Assembly: GCF_003573695.1 (NCBI RefSeq)
Contig: NC_039358.1
Location: 14,632,637-14,696,636 of the forward strand
Source: Papaver somniferum
Lineage: Eukaryota > Streptophyta > Magnoliopsida > Ranunculales > Papaveraceae
DNA length: 64,000 nt
Direction of reading: 5' to 3'
Position 1 is the first letter of the stretch. Every line of letters begins with the position of its first letter. The position numbers and the translations under genes were made by a program. This document shows positions 35,628 to 46,453 of the stretch, one piece after another. The notes beneath the pieces are model-generated. The model did not search any database and was not told the origin of the DNA. It saw only the letters and a list, made by a program, of their open reading frames with translations.

Positions 35628-36382
35628 TTGTGGGCATAAGATCGAAAAGCATGTTCGCCTTGCGTTCCTGATAAGGTTAGTTTCCTCACATTTCTTTGGT
35701 TACTATTTATTAGTGTCCGATTTGTTAGACACAATCTGATGTGTTGACTATCATTGAGACTGTAACTTATGAAGTTGGTAATTCACTCGCATTAATTTAC
35801 CAAAATATAGCTTCATGATTACAATAAACACTAAGGAGCCAATGAAATTTATAAAGTTAGAAACTAATCAATTTTGTATCAACTTGAATTTTTTCTGGTC
35901 GGGCCCATCTCCATTTGCAACTAGTGGTTGTTGGATATTTAGCTTTAATTTGTTTTAAACAACGGAAGATTACTCGACCATCTCCTAGGTATATCTCCTT
36001 AATTAACTACTATTCGGTGAGTTTATGTAGGCCAATGAATTTTTTTTCATCAGTTTTAGTTATATTATCTTAGATTAGTTTTATTTCCTTTGAATTGGTT
36101 GGTTGGGGAGAGTGTCCGTGTATTCTAGTTAGATTAGCTTCGCAGCAACATTCTAGGGGTATTGTAATTTTGCGGAGATAGATAAAGGCTGCACGTTACT
36201 TATCAATCTATTCATTATAGTTCATTTAGAATGATATTAATTCTTGAACACATCCAACATTCAGTTTTTAACTGATTAATCAAGTATGTTAATGCCATAA
36301 TACATAGCCAACAAGGTTTTAGCTCCGCGTATGATTATATGTCTTTTGAAGTTTCTCATTTTATAAGTAATAGACTACCTTT

Positions 36383-37500
36383 GTTTGTGACAACTTTTCG
36401 TTGTTGATGCCAGTTTATGGGATCAACTTTCGTTGTTGACGCCACAATATGGTAACAACAAGGTTCTGGATTTTCCCGTTGTGCGGTCAACTTCGGTTGT
36501 TGACACCACTTTTTTGATCTTTGTTGATACTTTAATCTGGACAACATAATTTGGAATCGACATATGTTTTTGGATGATTTGTTTCATATTTTTTCTTTTT
36601 AATTTTGGTACAAATATCTAGTCGCATTTGAACTTCTTCTTTGTGAAGATGGTGCGAGTTGGTGCTGGTTTTTAAGAATTTGAAGTTAAACATTAATGAT
36701 GGTCGTGCAACGACCATTATATCATGCACCAACATTCCGAAAGAAGTGGCAGATGTCAAACTCCTTGCTTAGAATGTTTATTTGAAGCTTCTTATGTTTA
36801 CAAGTTTGAGATGTTTCTTTTGGAAAACCCGTTGCATCCTTTTTAGGATACATTTATTTGTTGTTTACATTTTTTTTATCAGATATTTTTTCTGACTTGC
36901 TATGATTTAATGATGTACATTTATCTAAAATGCCTTTATTTTATTGTAAGTTTGTGTATGAATGTCTTTTGTGTTTTTGATTATATGTCAATTATTAGGC
37001 TCCAGGTTTGAGTATATCTTACTTTTGTTTCTGTTAATTTTCGTTGTTGATACAAGTATATGGGATCAACTTTCGTTGTTGACACAAGTTCATTGGATCA
37101 ACTTCTATTGTTGACGGATCAACTTTCGTTGTTGACAGAAGTTTATTGGGTCAACTTTCGTTGTTGACACAAGTTCATTGGATCAACTTCTGTTGTTGAC
37201 GGATCAACTTTCGTTTTATTGGATCAACTTTCGTTGTTGACACAAGTTCATTGGTATGGGATCAACTTTCATTTTTGATACAAGTTTATTGGGTCAACTT
37301 TCATTGTTGACACAAGTTCATTGGATCAACTTCCATTGTTGACAGTAACAACAAGACTGTGAATTCCAGTTATGGGTCAACTTTGGTTGTTGACACCAGT
37401 TTTGTAGTATCAACTTGGATTGTTAACACTATAATAGGGTAACAACGAGGTTCTAGATTCCGAATATGTTAATATGCAGTCATCTTTGCTATTGACACTA
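36383..37500 (+). repeat. Array of short palindromes (GTCAAC-n7-GTTGAC)
   Basis: About 17 copies or near-copies of a 19-nt unit such as GTCAACTTTCGTTGTTGAC occur in two clusters (36,383-36,510 and 37,028-37,500). Each unit is an inverted repeat with 5-6 bp arms and a 7-nt centre. In the densest part (37,063-37,350) units recur about every 20-40 bases with ACAAGTTCATTG linkers. Spacers are short and similar to each other rather than unique. Such arrays are common inside plant DNA transposons. Confidence 0.6.
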
Positions 37501-38944
37501 AAAAAGATAATTTATTTTACATGGTTCTATTTGTACCGTAAGGTATCCCCATGGGCTATAACAAACCTTTCAAATATCAACATTTGAATCATAAATTCAC
37601 CCACTCATGCTAGAAAATAGTAATAACATGTCAATCATTTAACATGTTCCAGACCAAGTCGGTCACGAAATGCATTTTCTGAATATAACCGTTCTGGGAA
37701 ATTACTTGGTCTTGTTGGTGTCCTCATCTATTCTTCTTAATCTGTTTTCAAACAAGAAATGTATTTAGCATTCCAAATCAAAGAGAGAATGTAATTTCCA
37801 TTCACAAAATGCATTTTTTATTTGATACTCATTCATAAATTTACTCACCTATGTCCATTATCTCCGACCCTCCTCTTCATTAAATTGCTATAGCAGTACA
37901 TGCCTGAAAGTTAATACTAATATTAATACATTTTCTTGATGATATACTAATTATGAACAGTTTCCAGATATATTTTTTCCCAGCAACGCAGTTCATTTTT
38001 ATTTCAAACACATTCAACAGTAAAAAGTAACAAAATTAACATGGAATTGATCTAAAATTATTAACAGTATCAAAAAAATAAAATCGATTTCACAACAAAA
38101 AACAAAATCGGTGAATCTAATAAATTAGATACGAAATCAAGTTTTAATCTAACAGGAAACGATTATAAATTAAACATGCATCTTCTTTTCATTTTCATAA
38201 ATGAAGGATTGATTTCAACATCGAACTCTAAGAAATCAAAATCAAACATGCATAATCTAATATGAAACAAAATTATTAGTAAATATGTGTTTACCTTGTT
38301 TAAAATCAATTTTTTTCAACTTCTTTAATATCACCATAGTTTGATTTTATGAACCCGAATTATTTGCTTCGTTTTTGATGTTTCTCGGTTAATTTTGGTC
38401 TTCTCAAACTTCTAATGATCAGTTTTAACAAGTGATAGCTTGATGAATTTGATTCAGTTTTTTTGGATCAATTTTTTGATTCAATTTCTTCGATGTGGTG
38501 AGATAGAAAGAAGAGAAGAAACAGAATGAGCGGCCAGAAAAATGAACACGTCTACAACAGTGAAGTTGTGTAAGGGTAATTTTATAATCTAATATTTCGA
38601 AAATTCTAGCTTCTGGGAGATGGGGGTGTATATATATTGTGTGGAAGGGTATTTTTGAAGGGTTGTATCTATAGGGGTATTTAATTAATCTACCCAAGAA
38701 TGATTGAAAGTATCACAATCAAAACTCCAAAACTGTTTGGTCTATAAAAATTTTAAATCCCATCACTGACTTCCTACTTTGCTTAATCCCATCTTGAATG
38801 CAGTTGAGGTGATTAACTTTACTTTTGTTGCATTTTGTAATTTGATATTATCACTTGAATTCAATAAGTGCCGAAGGAATTTGAGGACTGTAACGGATTC
38901 TATAGAGGCTAGTTCAGTTTCATATTCACACGAAAGGATGGCTG

Positions 38945-39205
38945 GATGTTAATAAGTGTGGAAGGAAATTTACGGTTCGATTTGGGTCTTTGTCGAAACC
39001 GACTGTAAATGAGTTACGGTTGATTTATTTAAAATCAAAACCAAACGTAAAGTTAATTTGAAAATCTCAGAAAAATATTCTAATATTGAGATTTTTACGG
39101 CTAAGTTTCATGTGCGTCGAATCTGGACGCAAATCCAATACGGTCATGAGTTTTCTAGTTTCCTAACCGTAACAGTTCCAGAAAACAAGTATACGGTTAG
39201 GAAAT
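38945..39205. repeat. Right subterminal repeat cluster (AACCGTAA)
   Basis: Contains TTTACGGTTCG, GAGTTACGGTTGA, CCAAACGTAAAG, TTTACGGCTAAG, CTAACCGTAACAG and TATACGGTTAGG. It mirrors the left cluster at 32,862-32,995 and supports both ends belonging to one element. Confidence 0.5.
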
Positions 39206-39757
39206 TAACTTTTTCTTGATTTCAGCCAATTTAACCTACTAAAAACACAAAAAAGAGAAAAAGAAAGTCTGGGCTTTTAGAATCTAAAATAATTAGGTTG
39301 AAGAGAAGAAGAGAAAGAAGAAAGGAAGATGGGCAGTTTTTTTCTTTGAGTTAGAATAGAAAAAATTATGTTTTTATTTTACTTAAAGGATAATATAGAT
39401 ATTTTGTATTTGTATTAGGATATCCCATAATCACTTTTTTGGACATGAATAATCCAAATAAAGCCCCTCTATTAAATTGTGACGCCCTAATAATAGCCTT
39501 CACAAAAATACCGAGATTTTTTTTGTTTTTTAGTAACGGAAGGAGTAGAACATCAGGGTTTGACCATGGGGCTGTCAACAAAAAGGAAAATAACTTGTGG
39601 CTATTCTAAAAGAACTTTGGCAACTCAGTCCCCACCAGCCTTTATCCAGATAAAACTTAACAGATTTCTCTCACACTGCTAACAGTCCACGGTGATTTGG
39701 TTACAGCCAACCAGTGTTTAAAAAAAGTCTGCAAAGATTCTTCCAAACATAATAACC

Positions 39758-41551
39758 TTGAAATCACCCTACAGACTCTTAGAAGAGAAATTTATTTCAC
39801 AGTTGCGGAAATGTAGAAACCTAAAACACCTCAAATTGATTCAAACCCAAATAATTGTCAATGGGTTTCAGAGAAATGAATACATTGCACCAAAATTGGT
39901 TGCAGCTTGTGTAGAGTTTAAGGTCGTTTGGTATGCACGTCGAGTGTTCGATCAAATTACTGAACGAAATGTTTTCCTATGTAACTCTATACTTAAAGGG
40001 TACTCAGAAAATGAATTCTACAAGGAAACAATGCTTGTTTTTAATCAGATGAAGAAGAGAGATATTAAACCGAATTGCTTTACTTTCCCATTTGTGATCA
40101 AATCTTGTAAGAAGCTTGGGGATTTGGTTGAAAGTAAGAAAGTTCATTGCTTTGTGATTAAAGCTGGGTTTCAAGATAACCCATTTATTAGCATTTCAAT
40201 GATAGATTTGTATTCAACTCTTGGACAAGTAAAATCAGCACGTATTATGTTTGATGCAATGCCTGAAAGAAATATTGTAGCTTGGACTACGATGATATCT
40301 GGCTACATTTTATCCGGTGACATTGAAAATGCACGTGCCCTCTTTGATTTAACACCAGATCGTGATGTAATTATTTGGAACACCATGGTTTCTGGTTATA
40401 TTGGCAAGGGAGACATGTGTACAGCAAAGCAGTTATTTGATGAGATGCCGAATCCAGATATAATGGCATACAATACTCTATTGATTGGGTATTTCAATAA
40501 TGACGAATTCGAGAAAGGTGAGAGGTTCTTTAACGAAATGCCTGAGAAAAATGTGTTCTCATGGAATGGGTTAATCGGTGGATATGCGCGTAAAAGTCAG
40601 TTTTCCAAGGTTTTGGATGCTTTTGATAGGATGCTAAAGGAATCTTCGGATATTCCACCTAATGATGCAACACTTGTTAGTGTTTTGACGGCCTGTTCGA
40701 GATTAGGAGCTCTGGATATGGGGAAATCAGTTCATGTTTATGCGGAGAGTAATGGGTATAAACAGAATGTTTATGTGGGGAATGGATTGATCGACATGTA
40801 TTCAAGATGTGGAAGCATAGAAGATGCACTTGATGTTTTCAATGGAATGAACTCAAAAGACCTGATTACTTGGAATTCATTGATTAGTGGGTTGGCTATG
40901 CATGGGCGTGGAACTGATGCTTTAACAATGTTTGATCAGATGATAAATGCCAATGTGAAGCCAGACAAGATAACCTTTGTTGGTGTTTTATGCGCTTGCA
41001 CTCATATGGGCCTGATCGATGAAGGGTTTTCCTTGCTAAATTTGATGATTAAGGATTACTCTATCACGCCAGAAATTGAGCACCATGGGTGCATCGTCGA
41101 TCTTCTAGCAAGAGCAGGGTATCTTGAAGAAGCTTTTGCTTACATAAAAGCGATTCCTATGCAAGCAGATGCTGTTATATGGAGTGCTTTACTTGGTGCA
41201 TGTAGAACTTACAAGAATATTGAACTTGCAGAGTATTGTCTTGAACAGCTTATCAAGCTTGAGCCAAAAAACCCTGCAAATTACGTCATGCTTGCGAATA
41301 TATGCAAGGATATGAACAGATGGGAAGATGTTTCAAGGTTAAAAGTTGCAATGAAAGACACAGGGGTTCGGAAACCTACTGGATGCAGCTTAATAGAAGT
41401 GAATGGTAGTCTTAACGGGTTCTACTCGTTAGATGAGAAGCACCCAAAAAGAGATGAGATTTACAGGGTTTCGAATCAACTGGTAGAGCTGTTAAAATTA
41501 CCGACATACAGTTCAAAACTTGACAAACTTGAGGAGTACTATGTATTTTAA
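39758..41551 (+). CDS. Pentatricopeptide repeat protein, PLS class, E/E+ type; start codon missing or upstream
   Basis: Intronless frame of about 597 codons. PPR proteins of this class enter mitochondria or plastids and bind organellar RNA, and E/E+ members usually specify C-to-U editing sites. Tandem PPR motifs span residues about 70-520 (for example YNTLLIGYFNNDEFEKGERF, WNSLISGLAMHGRGTDALTM). E and E+ motifs follow (IWSALLGACRTYKNIELAEY; GCSLIEVNGSLNGFYSLDEK; HPKRDEIY). There is no DYW deaminase domain, so editing would need a DYW partner. The frame is open from 39,722 but has no in-frame ATG before 40,031 (residue 92), although the homologous N-terminus (ISQLRKCRNLKHLKLIQTQI) is present. 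ATA codons at 39,749 and 39,752 sit where a start could once have been. Either the start is lost, non-AUG, or in an upstream exon. The coordinates mark the first codon of clearly PPR-like sequence. Confidence 0.85.
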   Translation: MKSPYRLLEEKFISQLRKCRNLKHLKLIQTQIIVNGFQRNEYIAPKLVAACVEFKVVWYARRVFDQITERNVFLCNSILKGYSENEFYKETMLVFNQMKKRDIKPNCFTFPFVIKSCKKLGDLVESKKVHCFVIKAGFQDNPFISISMIDLYSTLGQVKSARIMFDAMPERNIVAWTTMISGYILSGDIENARALFDLTPDRDVIIWNTMVSGYIGKGDMCTAKQLFDEMPNPDIMAYNTLLIGYFNNDEFEKGERFFNEMPEKNVFSWNGLIGGYARKSQFSKVLDAFDRMLKESSDIPPNDATLVSVLTACSRLGALDMGKSVHVYAESNGYKQNVYVGNGLIDMYSRCGSIEDALDVFNGMNSKDLITWNSLISGLAMHGRGTDALTMFDQMINANVKPDKITFVGVLCACTHMGLIDEGFSLLNLMIKDYSITPEIEHHGCIVDLLARAGYLEEAFAYIKAIPMQADAVIWSALLGACRTYKNIELAEYCLEQLIKLEPKNPANYVMLANICKDMNRWEDVSRLKVAMKDTGVRKPTGCSLIEVNGSLNGFYSLDEKHPKRDEIYRVSNQLVELLKLPTYSSKLDKLEEYYVF

Positions 41552-42840
41552 AGCACACACTTTCTTAAATATGAAGTTTTAAAATAAAGTGAAAGGAGAT
41601 GGCTAGATATTTCGAAGGGTTCGATGATTTTAACAGCCACCACTTGATTCTGACTTGTCTTAAGGTAAGTTCCAAACCTCTGAAACTCTAAACGATTTTG
41701 GTGCCATGATAACTGATTATTAACCTGCTTCTTTATCATTGCATCACAATTCAGTTGATTTTGTTGCTTGCTGGCGTACAATATATGGGAACTTCCGAAA
41801 ACATTTGAGCTGATACAGTCACTCTACAGCTTTTCTATTAATGTCTTGAAGTCTTCTTTTTCCACTTCCATTTTCCCTTTTGTTAAACTGTTTATTTATT
41901 ATAATGTGGTGATTCCGGTGACTAAACTCTGAAGCAAAACTTGATGGGCTAGGATATCCCATCGTTTTGCGTCTGGAGAGAAATCGACTCTTTCGACATT
42001 ATTGATGCCCAGACAAAACTTTGATGAATGGGTGATTCATTATCTTGTGGTAGGGTACAACACATTATCTGACAGTTCCGTGGTTCTTAACAGAATGTGT
42101 AAGAGGAGTAAAGACAGTCGAGCGGTTCTTCTCTTCTCGAAGAAGAAGAACATAAGAAAGCATCACACATGATAATTGCGTATGACACGATTACTTCTTC
42201 TTAGCCACAATTTCATCCCAATCCTCACCGACCATTTACCCATTTGTCAACAACAGTTGGTAATTGTATGTGTACCTTCTTCAATCCATACGCCTAGAAT
42301 TTGTGTCTAGCTGATCTAATGCACGTCTATTGTATGCGTGGAGTTCACAATTGCTGCTCAAATCCATGTCCTATCTTTCAGAAATGCACATTGCTGGTTT
42401 TCCAAGTTAAGTATCTTCACTCGGAACAGGCAGTACTTCGTACCCTCGAGGGTCTGCTATTTATTGTTTCATGGGTCTTTTCATTTGGACATCTCGTTGG
42501 GAAAGTTAAGCCTTGGGATGTAAAACTAAAACAGATTGATCCGGACATATACTGGCCACGTACACACACAAGTGTTAATTATGGAACACACGATACCACA
42601 TCCATGTATGGTGTCATTTAATTTCCTTCTAGAAACTGGTTATTAATTCCCACTAATTCTAGTGGTTGATATGAACTAAGAAAAGGACGTACTACCTTTC
42701 ATTTCTCCGCTCCACTATGAGTGTGGTGCCATCACTTCTTTATATGGATGGAGCATGTAAGTAACAGAAGCAGCACTCTTCGTTCTTCATACCATTGATT
42801 TTATCTCCAAACTTATACCCAAGATAACAGAGAAAACCCG
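41552..42840. other. Intergenic region between PPR and dioxygenase genes
   Basis: No supported gene. The ORFs here (for example 42,301-42,621 on +, which opens with TTG) have no recognisable domain. A TTTATAT motif near 42,740, about 100 bases before the dioxygenase ATG, is a possible TATA element for that gene. Confidence 0.4.
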
Positions 42841-42844
42841 AAAA

Positions 42845-44182
42845 ATGGTGGCCTCAAATGGTAATAATCATGGTATTTCGACTCAATCTGAATCGAACAA
42901 CTATGATCGAATGAAGGAATTGAAGGCGTTCGATGAAACCAAAGCCGGGGTAAGAGGATTAGTTGATGCAGGAATCAAAGAGGTCCCAAGGATTTTCATT
43001 TCCCCACCAACGGTTGATGATGACATCAAGAAGAATTTGGATTCCAACACGGAATCGGCAAAAGAATTTAGCATCCCAGTTATAGACCTTGGAGACATTA
43101 AGAAACGGGATGCTCATCAGCGAAAATTAATCATTGATCAAGTCATAAACTCATGTGAGAACTTTGGTTTCTTTCAAGTAGTGAACCATGGTGTTCCCAA
43201 AAATCTTACTGATGGAATGCTTGAAAAAGTGCGCTTGTTTCATGAACAACCTGCTGAAGTTAGAGCAGCCTATTATTCACGTAATCTTAAGGTGAATTGT
43301 GGTTATGTAAGTAATTTTGATCTTTACCAAGCACCATCTGCTAACTGGAGGGACACTTACTACTGCTCCATGGCTCCCACGCCCCCAAAACCAGAAGAAA
43401 TTCCGACGATTCTAAGGTAAATTATTGCAGAAAATTTTGAATTTTGTAACCTGTGGTAGAAAAATTATAAAGATGTTCATCTCTTAGGGATACTTTGATG
43501 GAGTACTCGGGTCACGTAGAGAAATTAGGATTGGAGTTGTTCGAGTTGATCTCGGAGGGTCTGGGATTGAAGCCTAACCATCTTATGGACATCGATTGTG
43601 CCAAAGGTTGGGCTCTTCTCTGTCACTACTATCCAGAGTGCCCTCAACCAGAACTCACTATTGGCACAGCCAAACACGCTGATTCAAGTTTTCTCACTAT
43701 ACTGCTACAAGATAACCACATTAGTGGTCTTCAAGTACTTCATCAAAATCAATGGGTTGATGTCCCTCCGGTACCTGGTGCTCTTATCGTGAACATCGGT
43801 GATCTTTTACAGGCAAGTGATTTATTCTAGGCCATTGATTGTTATTAAGAAATGCAGAATGCAGCTTATATCCTGCAACCACAATCTCTATATATTTATT
43901 TTAATGTTTTCATGTTTCCTGATGCAGCTTTTATCCAATGATCGTCTTAAGAGTGTGGAGCACCGAGTCCTAGCAAACCTTGAGAATCCTCGAGTATCAG
44001 TTGCGTGCTTTTTTCATGGTACCCGTCTTGAACAATCATCAAGGAAGTATGGACCGATCAAGGAGTTGTTGTCGGAATCTGATCGTCCTAAATATAGAGA
44101 AACAACAATACACGAGTATATTACACACTTTCAAGCAAAAGGGCTTGACGGAAAATCTGCCCTAGATGTATTCAAGATTTGA
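42845..44182 (+). CDS. 2-oxoglutarate/Fe(II)-dependent dioxygenase (ACC-oxidase-homolog type, DOXC)
   Basis: Three exons: 42,845-43,416, 43,488-43,812 and 43,928-44,182. Together they give 383 residues, the usual family length. Intron 1 is GT-AG (AAG|GTAAAT...CTCTTAG); intron 2 is GC-AG (CAG|GCAAGT...GATGCAG). The N-terminal DIOX_N part ([25 protein letters not shown]) is followed by the double-stranded beta-helix core. The Fe(II) ligands are H254, D256 and H311 ([18 protein letters not shown]), and the 2-oxoglutarate-binding RxS is R321/S323 (PRVSVACFF). These enzymes are soluble oxidases of specialised metabolism using Fe(II), 2-oxoglutarate and O2. The substrate cannot be told from sequence, and true ACC oxidase is unlikely because the pattern is that of the ACO-homolog clade. 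The start has a good plant context (AAAAATGGTG). All catalytic residues are intact, so it is probably functional. Confidence 0.93.
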
Positions 44183-44196
44183 ACAACATCTTAATG

Positions 44197-44202
44197 AATA
44201 AA
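44197..44202 (+). terminator. Polyadenylation signal of the dioxygenase gene
   Basis: AATAAA lies 15 bases after the stop codon, followed by a T-rich region. It is very close to the stop, so other near-upstream elements may also be used. Confidence 0.4.
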
Positions 44203-44297
44203 CTATATGTATTAATAACCTGCAATTTTAATTTCATTTCGATAAAATATTAGTGGTTGCACAGGTATTGGAAAATCATTATGCTCAGTTCATAGTC

Positions 44298-44299
<2 letters not shown>

Positions 44300-44329
<30 letters not shown>
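44300..44329 (+). repeat. Poly-T run (30 nt)
   Basis: Uninterrupted run of 30 T directly next to the left end of an inverted-repeat element. It could be a mononucleotide repeat or a poly-A tail on the minus strand. No LINE or SINE body is recognised beside it. Confidence 0.8.
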
Positions 44330-44330
<1 letters not shown>

Positions 44331-44332
44331 GG

Positions 44333-45934
44333 ATATTTTGGTCAAATAAAAGTGACCAGAGTTACGTTCGGGTCACCATGAAATTTTAATTAGAGTTTGG
44401 GTCACGAAACCATTGTTGACCGTCTTGACTGTTAGGAAAGTTTGTTAAATTCTGAAATGACCAAATATCTATTAAACTTCGAATTATTTACTAACCCTGC
44501 CATATTACTTTCCGTTAAATTGGTGTATGGTTGGGATTTCTTAAAGATTTGGTGTTATGTGTCTAAGGAAGTAAATAGATCTAGTTTTTCCACCACCACT
44601 CAATTAAAGTCGTCGTCTTACCCCAATTGAAACAACGAAGTTGCAGACGCGAGAAAGAAATGCTGAGAGAGATGATCCACAATTGAATCGCCCTTAGTTT
44701 TATTTGGATTTATGGTTGTTTTGGTTAGCCATAGTGGAAGAAAAAGAAGGGAAATTGAAGAAACTACACGATGGTTTTATTCTCCATCACAGCTGAAGAT
44801 GAAGGTTAAATCGAGAAACTATGGTTCGTCAAAAACGGTTAGTGCATGAAACTCACTATAAATTATCTTCGTTTTGCAACATGCATATTAGGATTTATAG
44901 AAATTAGAGGTTATCAATATAATTTGGACTTTTGGGTTCATAAATTTTCGGGTTTTCACTATAGAAACTTATAATTTGTGTTTTGGATGGTTTGTGGTGG
45001 ATGTATTAGCATGAGATTGAGACTTAAAAGGTTTAACAGTCAAAATTTTGCTTTGTTCATGTAATTTTAATGTTTGTTCTAGGGTTGATCAAAATTTGAG
45101 GTTGTTTTTATTGTTGAGGTCCTCTTTCCTTTTATAATTAAATTAGCTGAACTTGATTCCAATTTATTATGACTTCCGGTTCCTTCAATTTATGCTTTTG
45201 TCATGCACATATTTGATTAAAGGTGGACAAATCATCTGAGGAGGTGGATGTTGAGATTGCCGCACAAGGAGTTATCGGTGAAAGAGTTATTGACATATTT
45301 TCAATTGGTTCACTTGCTGTTAATTGAAAGATGCCAGAGAGTGTAGTAAGTCGGCATAATTGGCTGTAGTGAACATAATTTGCTGGTTGGTAACTTGCAT
45401 CATCTTCACACTCTCATTGCATATATGACACATCCTTGCAATAAAAATAGAGAAATTCACTTGTATGGTTGTATGAATGTAAGTTGCAGATGTGCATAAA
45501 TAGGTTTATAAATGTAAGTTATTTCAGTTTCTAGCGTGCCTTTTTTCTTCATTTTATCCATATGGAGATATGTTGATTTTTCCCAAATTGTGAGCTTTGA
45601 AACCGCCTGCAGGTGTGAAGTTATTGCCTGAAAAATGGCTTAATTTGGTGTTTACGGGGCTTCGAGGTTGGGTCCAAAGGTCTGGTAACTGACAAATAAT
45701 CCAGACTGTTAGATTCTATCTATTCTTGACCATCGGATTGTTTTAGTCTCACGTGCTACTCATGTGCTCAATATTAACTAACAACGTTTCATAAATGAAA
45801 ATTAATTATAGTAGAAGTTATTTCATTAACGGTCAAGACGGTCAACAACGGCCTCGTGACCCAAACTCTAATTAAAATTTCATGGTGACCCAAACGCAAC
45901 TCTGGGCACTTTTATGTCACCTAAAGTCAAATAT
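44333..45934. mobile_element. Inverted-repeat transposon, about 1.6 kb, non-autonomous
   Basis: About 100-bp terminal inverted repeats. The left end (ATATTTTGGTCA, GTCACCATGAAATTTTAATT, AGAGTTTGGGTCACGA, GTTGACCGTCTTGAC) is matched in reverse complement at 45,824-45,934, with many identical blocks and a short extra stretch near the right tip. The interior has no transposase and only short ORFs. Long terminal inverted repeats suggest a Mutator-like element, but no convincing 9-bp target duplication is visible. It lies about 150 bases past the dioxygenase stop codon. Confidence 0.65.
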
Positions 45935-46216
45935 GAGAACATTTGCAAATCAAACAGAAGAAAGCTTGATTAATTAAACAATAAAGTCTTCCTATAAATT
46001 TAACAACTCCTTTTAACATTCATCCTTGGAATTAATAACTCATATACCATGTACATAATTATAATCTTAACCTTAACCAGCAGATACCCGGCACTCCTAA
46101 TACTTTGATCGTATCTCTCTATCAAACACACACTTAAGATCAGCATGACTCTAAATTATTTTACTTGTACTAGTTGTATTTCTCTTCCGTTAATGGTCAA
46201 TTTCTTAATTAAAGCA

Positions 46217-46453
46217 TCATACTTCCAAACTCCTCCCCACCATCTCCACATCCACCTGCACCACAGTATGTCCTGCATGGTCACTGCTGCTTTGGTCTGG
46301 CTTTTTCTCCGTAATCTTCATAATTCTTTCAAAGATGCAGCACATACATTTAATGAGTATCAAGAATAAAATACCAAGGAGGAATCCAGCAAACGCATAC
46401 AAGATGATGGAGAGAAAAATGACCAAAGCAACATTATCTGACGACAGATCCAT
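46217..46453 (-). CDS. Possible small membrane-protein exon, unrecognised
   Basis: Minus-strand frame from ATG 46,451-46,453 (MDLSSDNVALVIFLSIILYA), 78 codons. It holds one strong hydrophobic segment of about 30 residues, a Cys-rich CMCC patch, then a hydrophilic tail. A plausible acceptor (TTCTGTTAGCAG) lies just upstream on the minus strand, so it could be a terminal exon continuing LEGYSY before this ATG. I do not recognise the family and see no matching upstream exon with the right phase. Confidence 0.2.
   Translation of the reverse strand: MDLSSDNVALVIFLSIILYAFAGFLLGILFLILIKCMCCIFERIMKITEKKPDQSSSDHAGHTVVQVDVEMVGRSLEV

Larger units (their letters stand above)
32486..39501. mobile_element. 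Large inverted-repeat-bounded segment, putative non-autonomous DNA transposon
   Basis: The left end (GAAGGCTATTATTGGGGCGT...) and the reverse complement of the right end (GAAGGCTATTATTAGGGCGT...) agree over about 44 bases with a few changes. The flanking octamers are ATAAAAAT (32,478-32,485) and ACAAAAAT (39,502-39,509), 7 of 8 identical. Both ends carry clusters of AACCGTAA/TTACGGTT motifs about 400-600 bases inside, as expected for subterminal transposase-binding repeats. No transposase is readable. Inside are a hAT insertion, a palindrome array and possible captured exons. The superfamily is undecided: an 8-bp duplication would suggest hAT, while 9 bp would suggest Mutator-like. Confidence 0.5.

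Noticed and set aside
36383..37500. CRISPR-like repeat array
   Set aside because: Units are palindromic but spacers are short and similar to one another, there are no cas genes, and the context is plant transposon DNA.
42301..42621. 106-codon ORF upstream of the dioxygenase
   Set aside because: TTG start, no domain, and no splice relation to the dioxygenase ATG.
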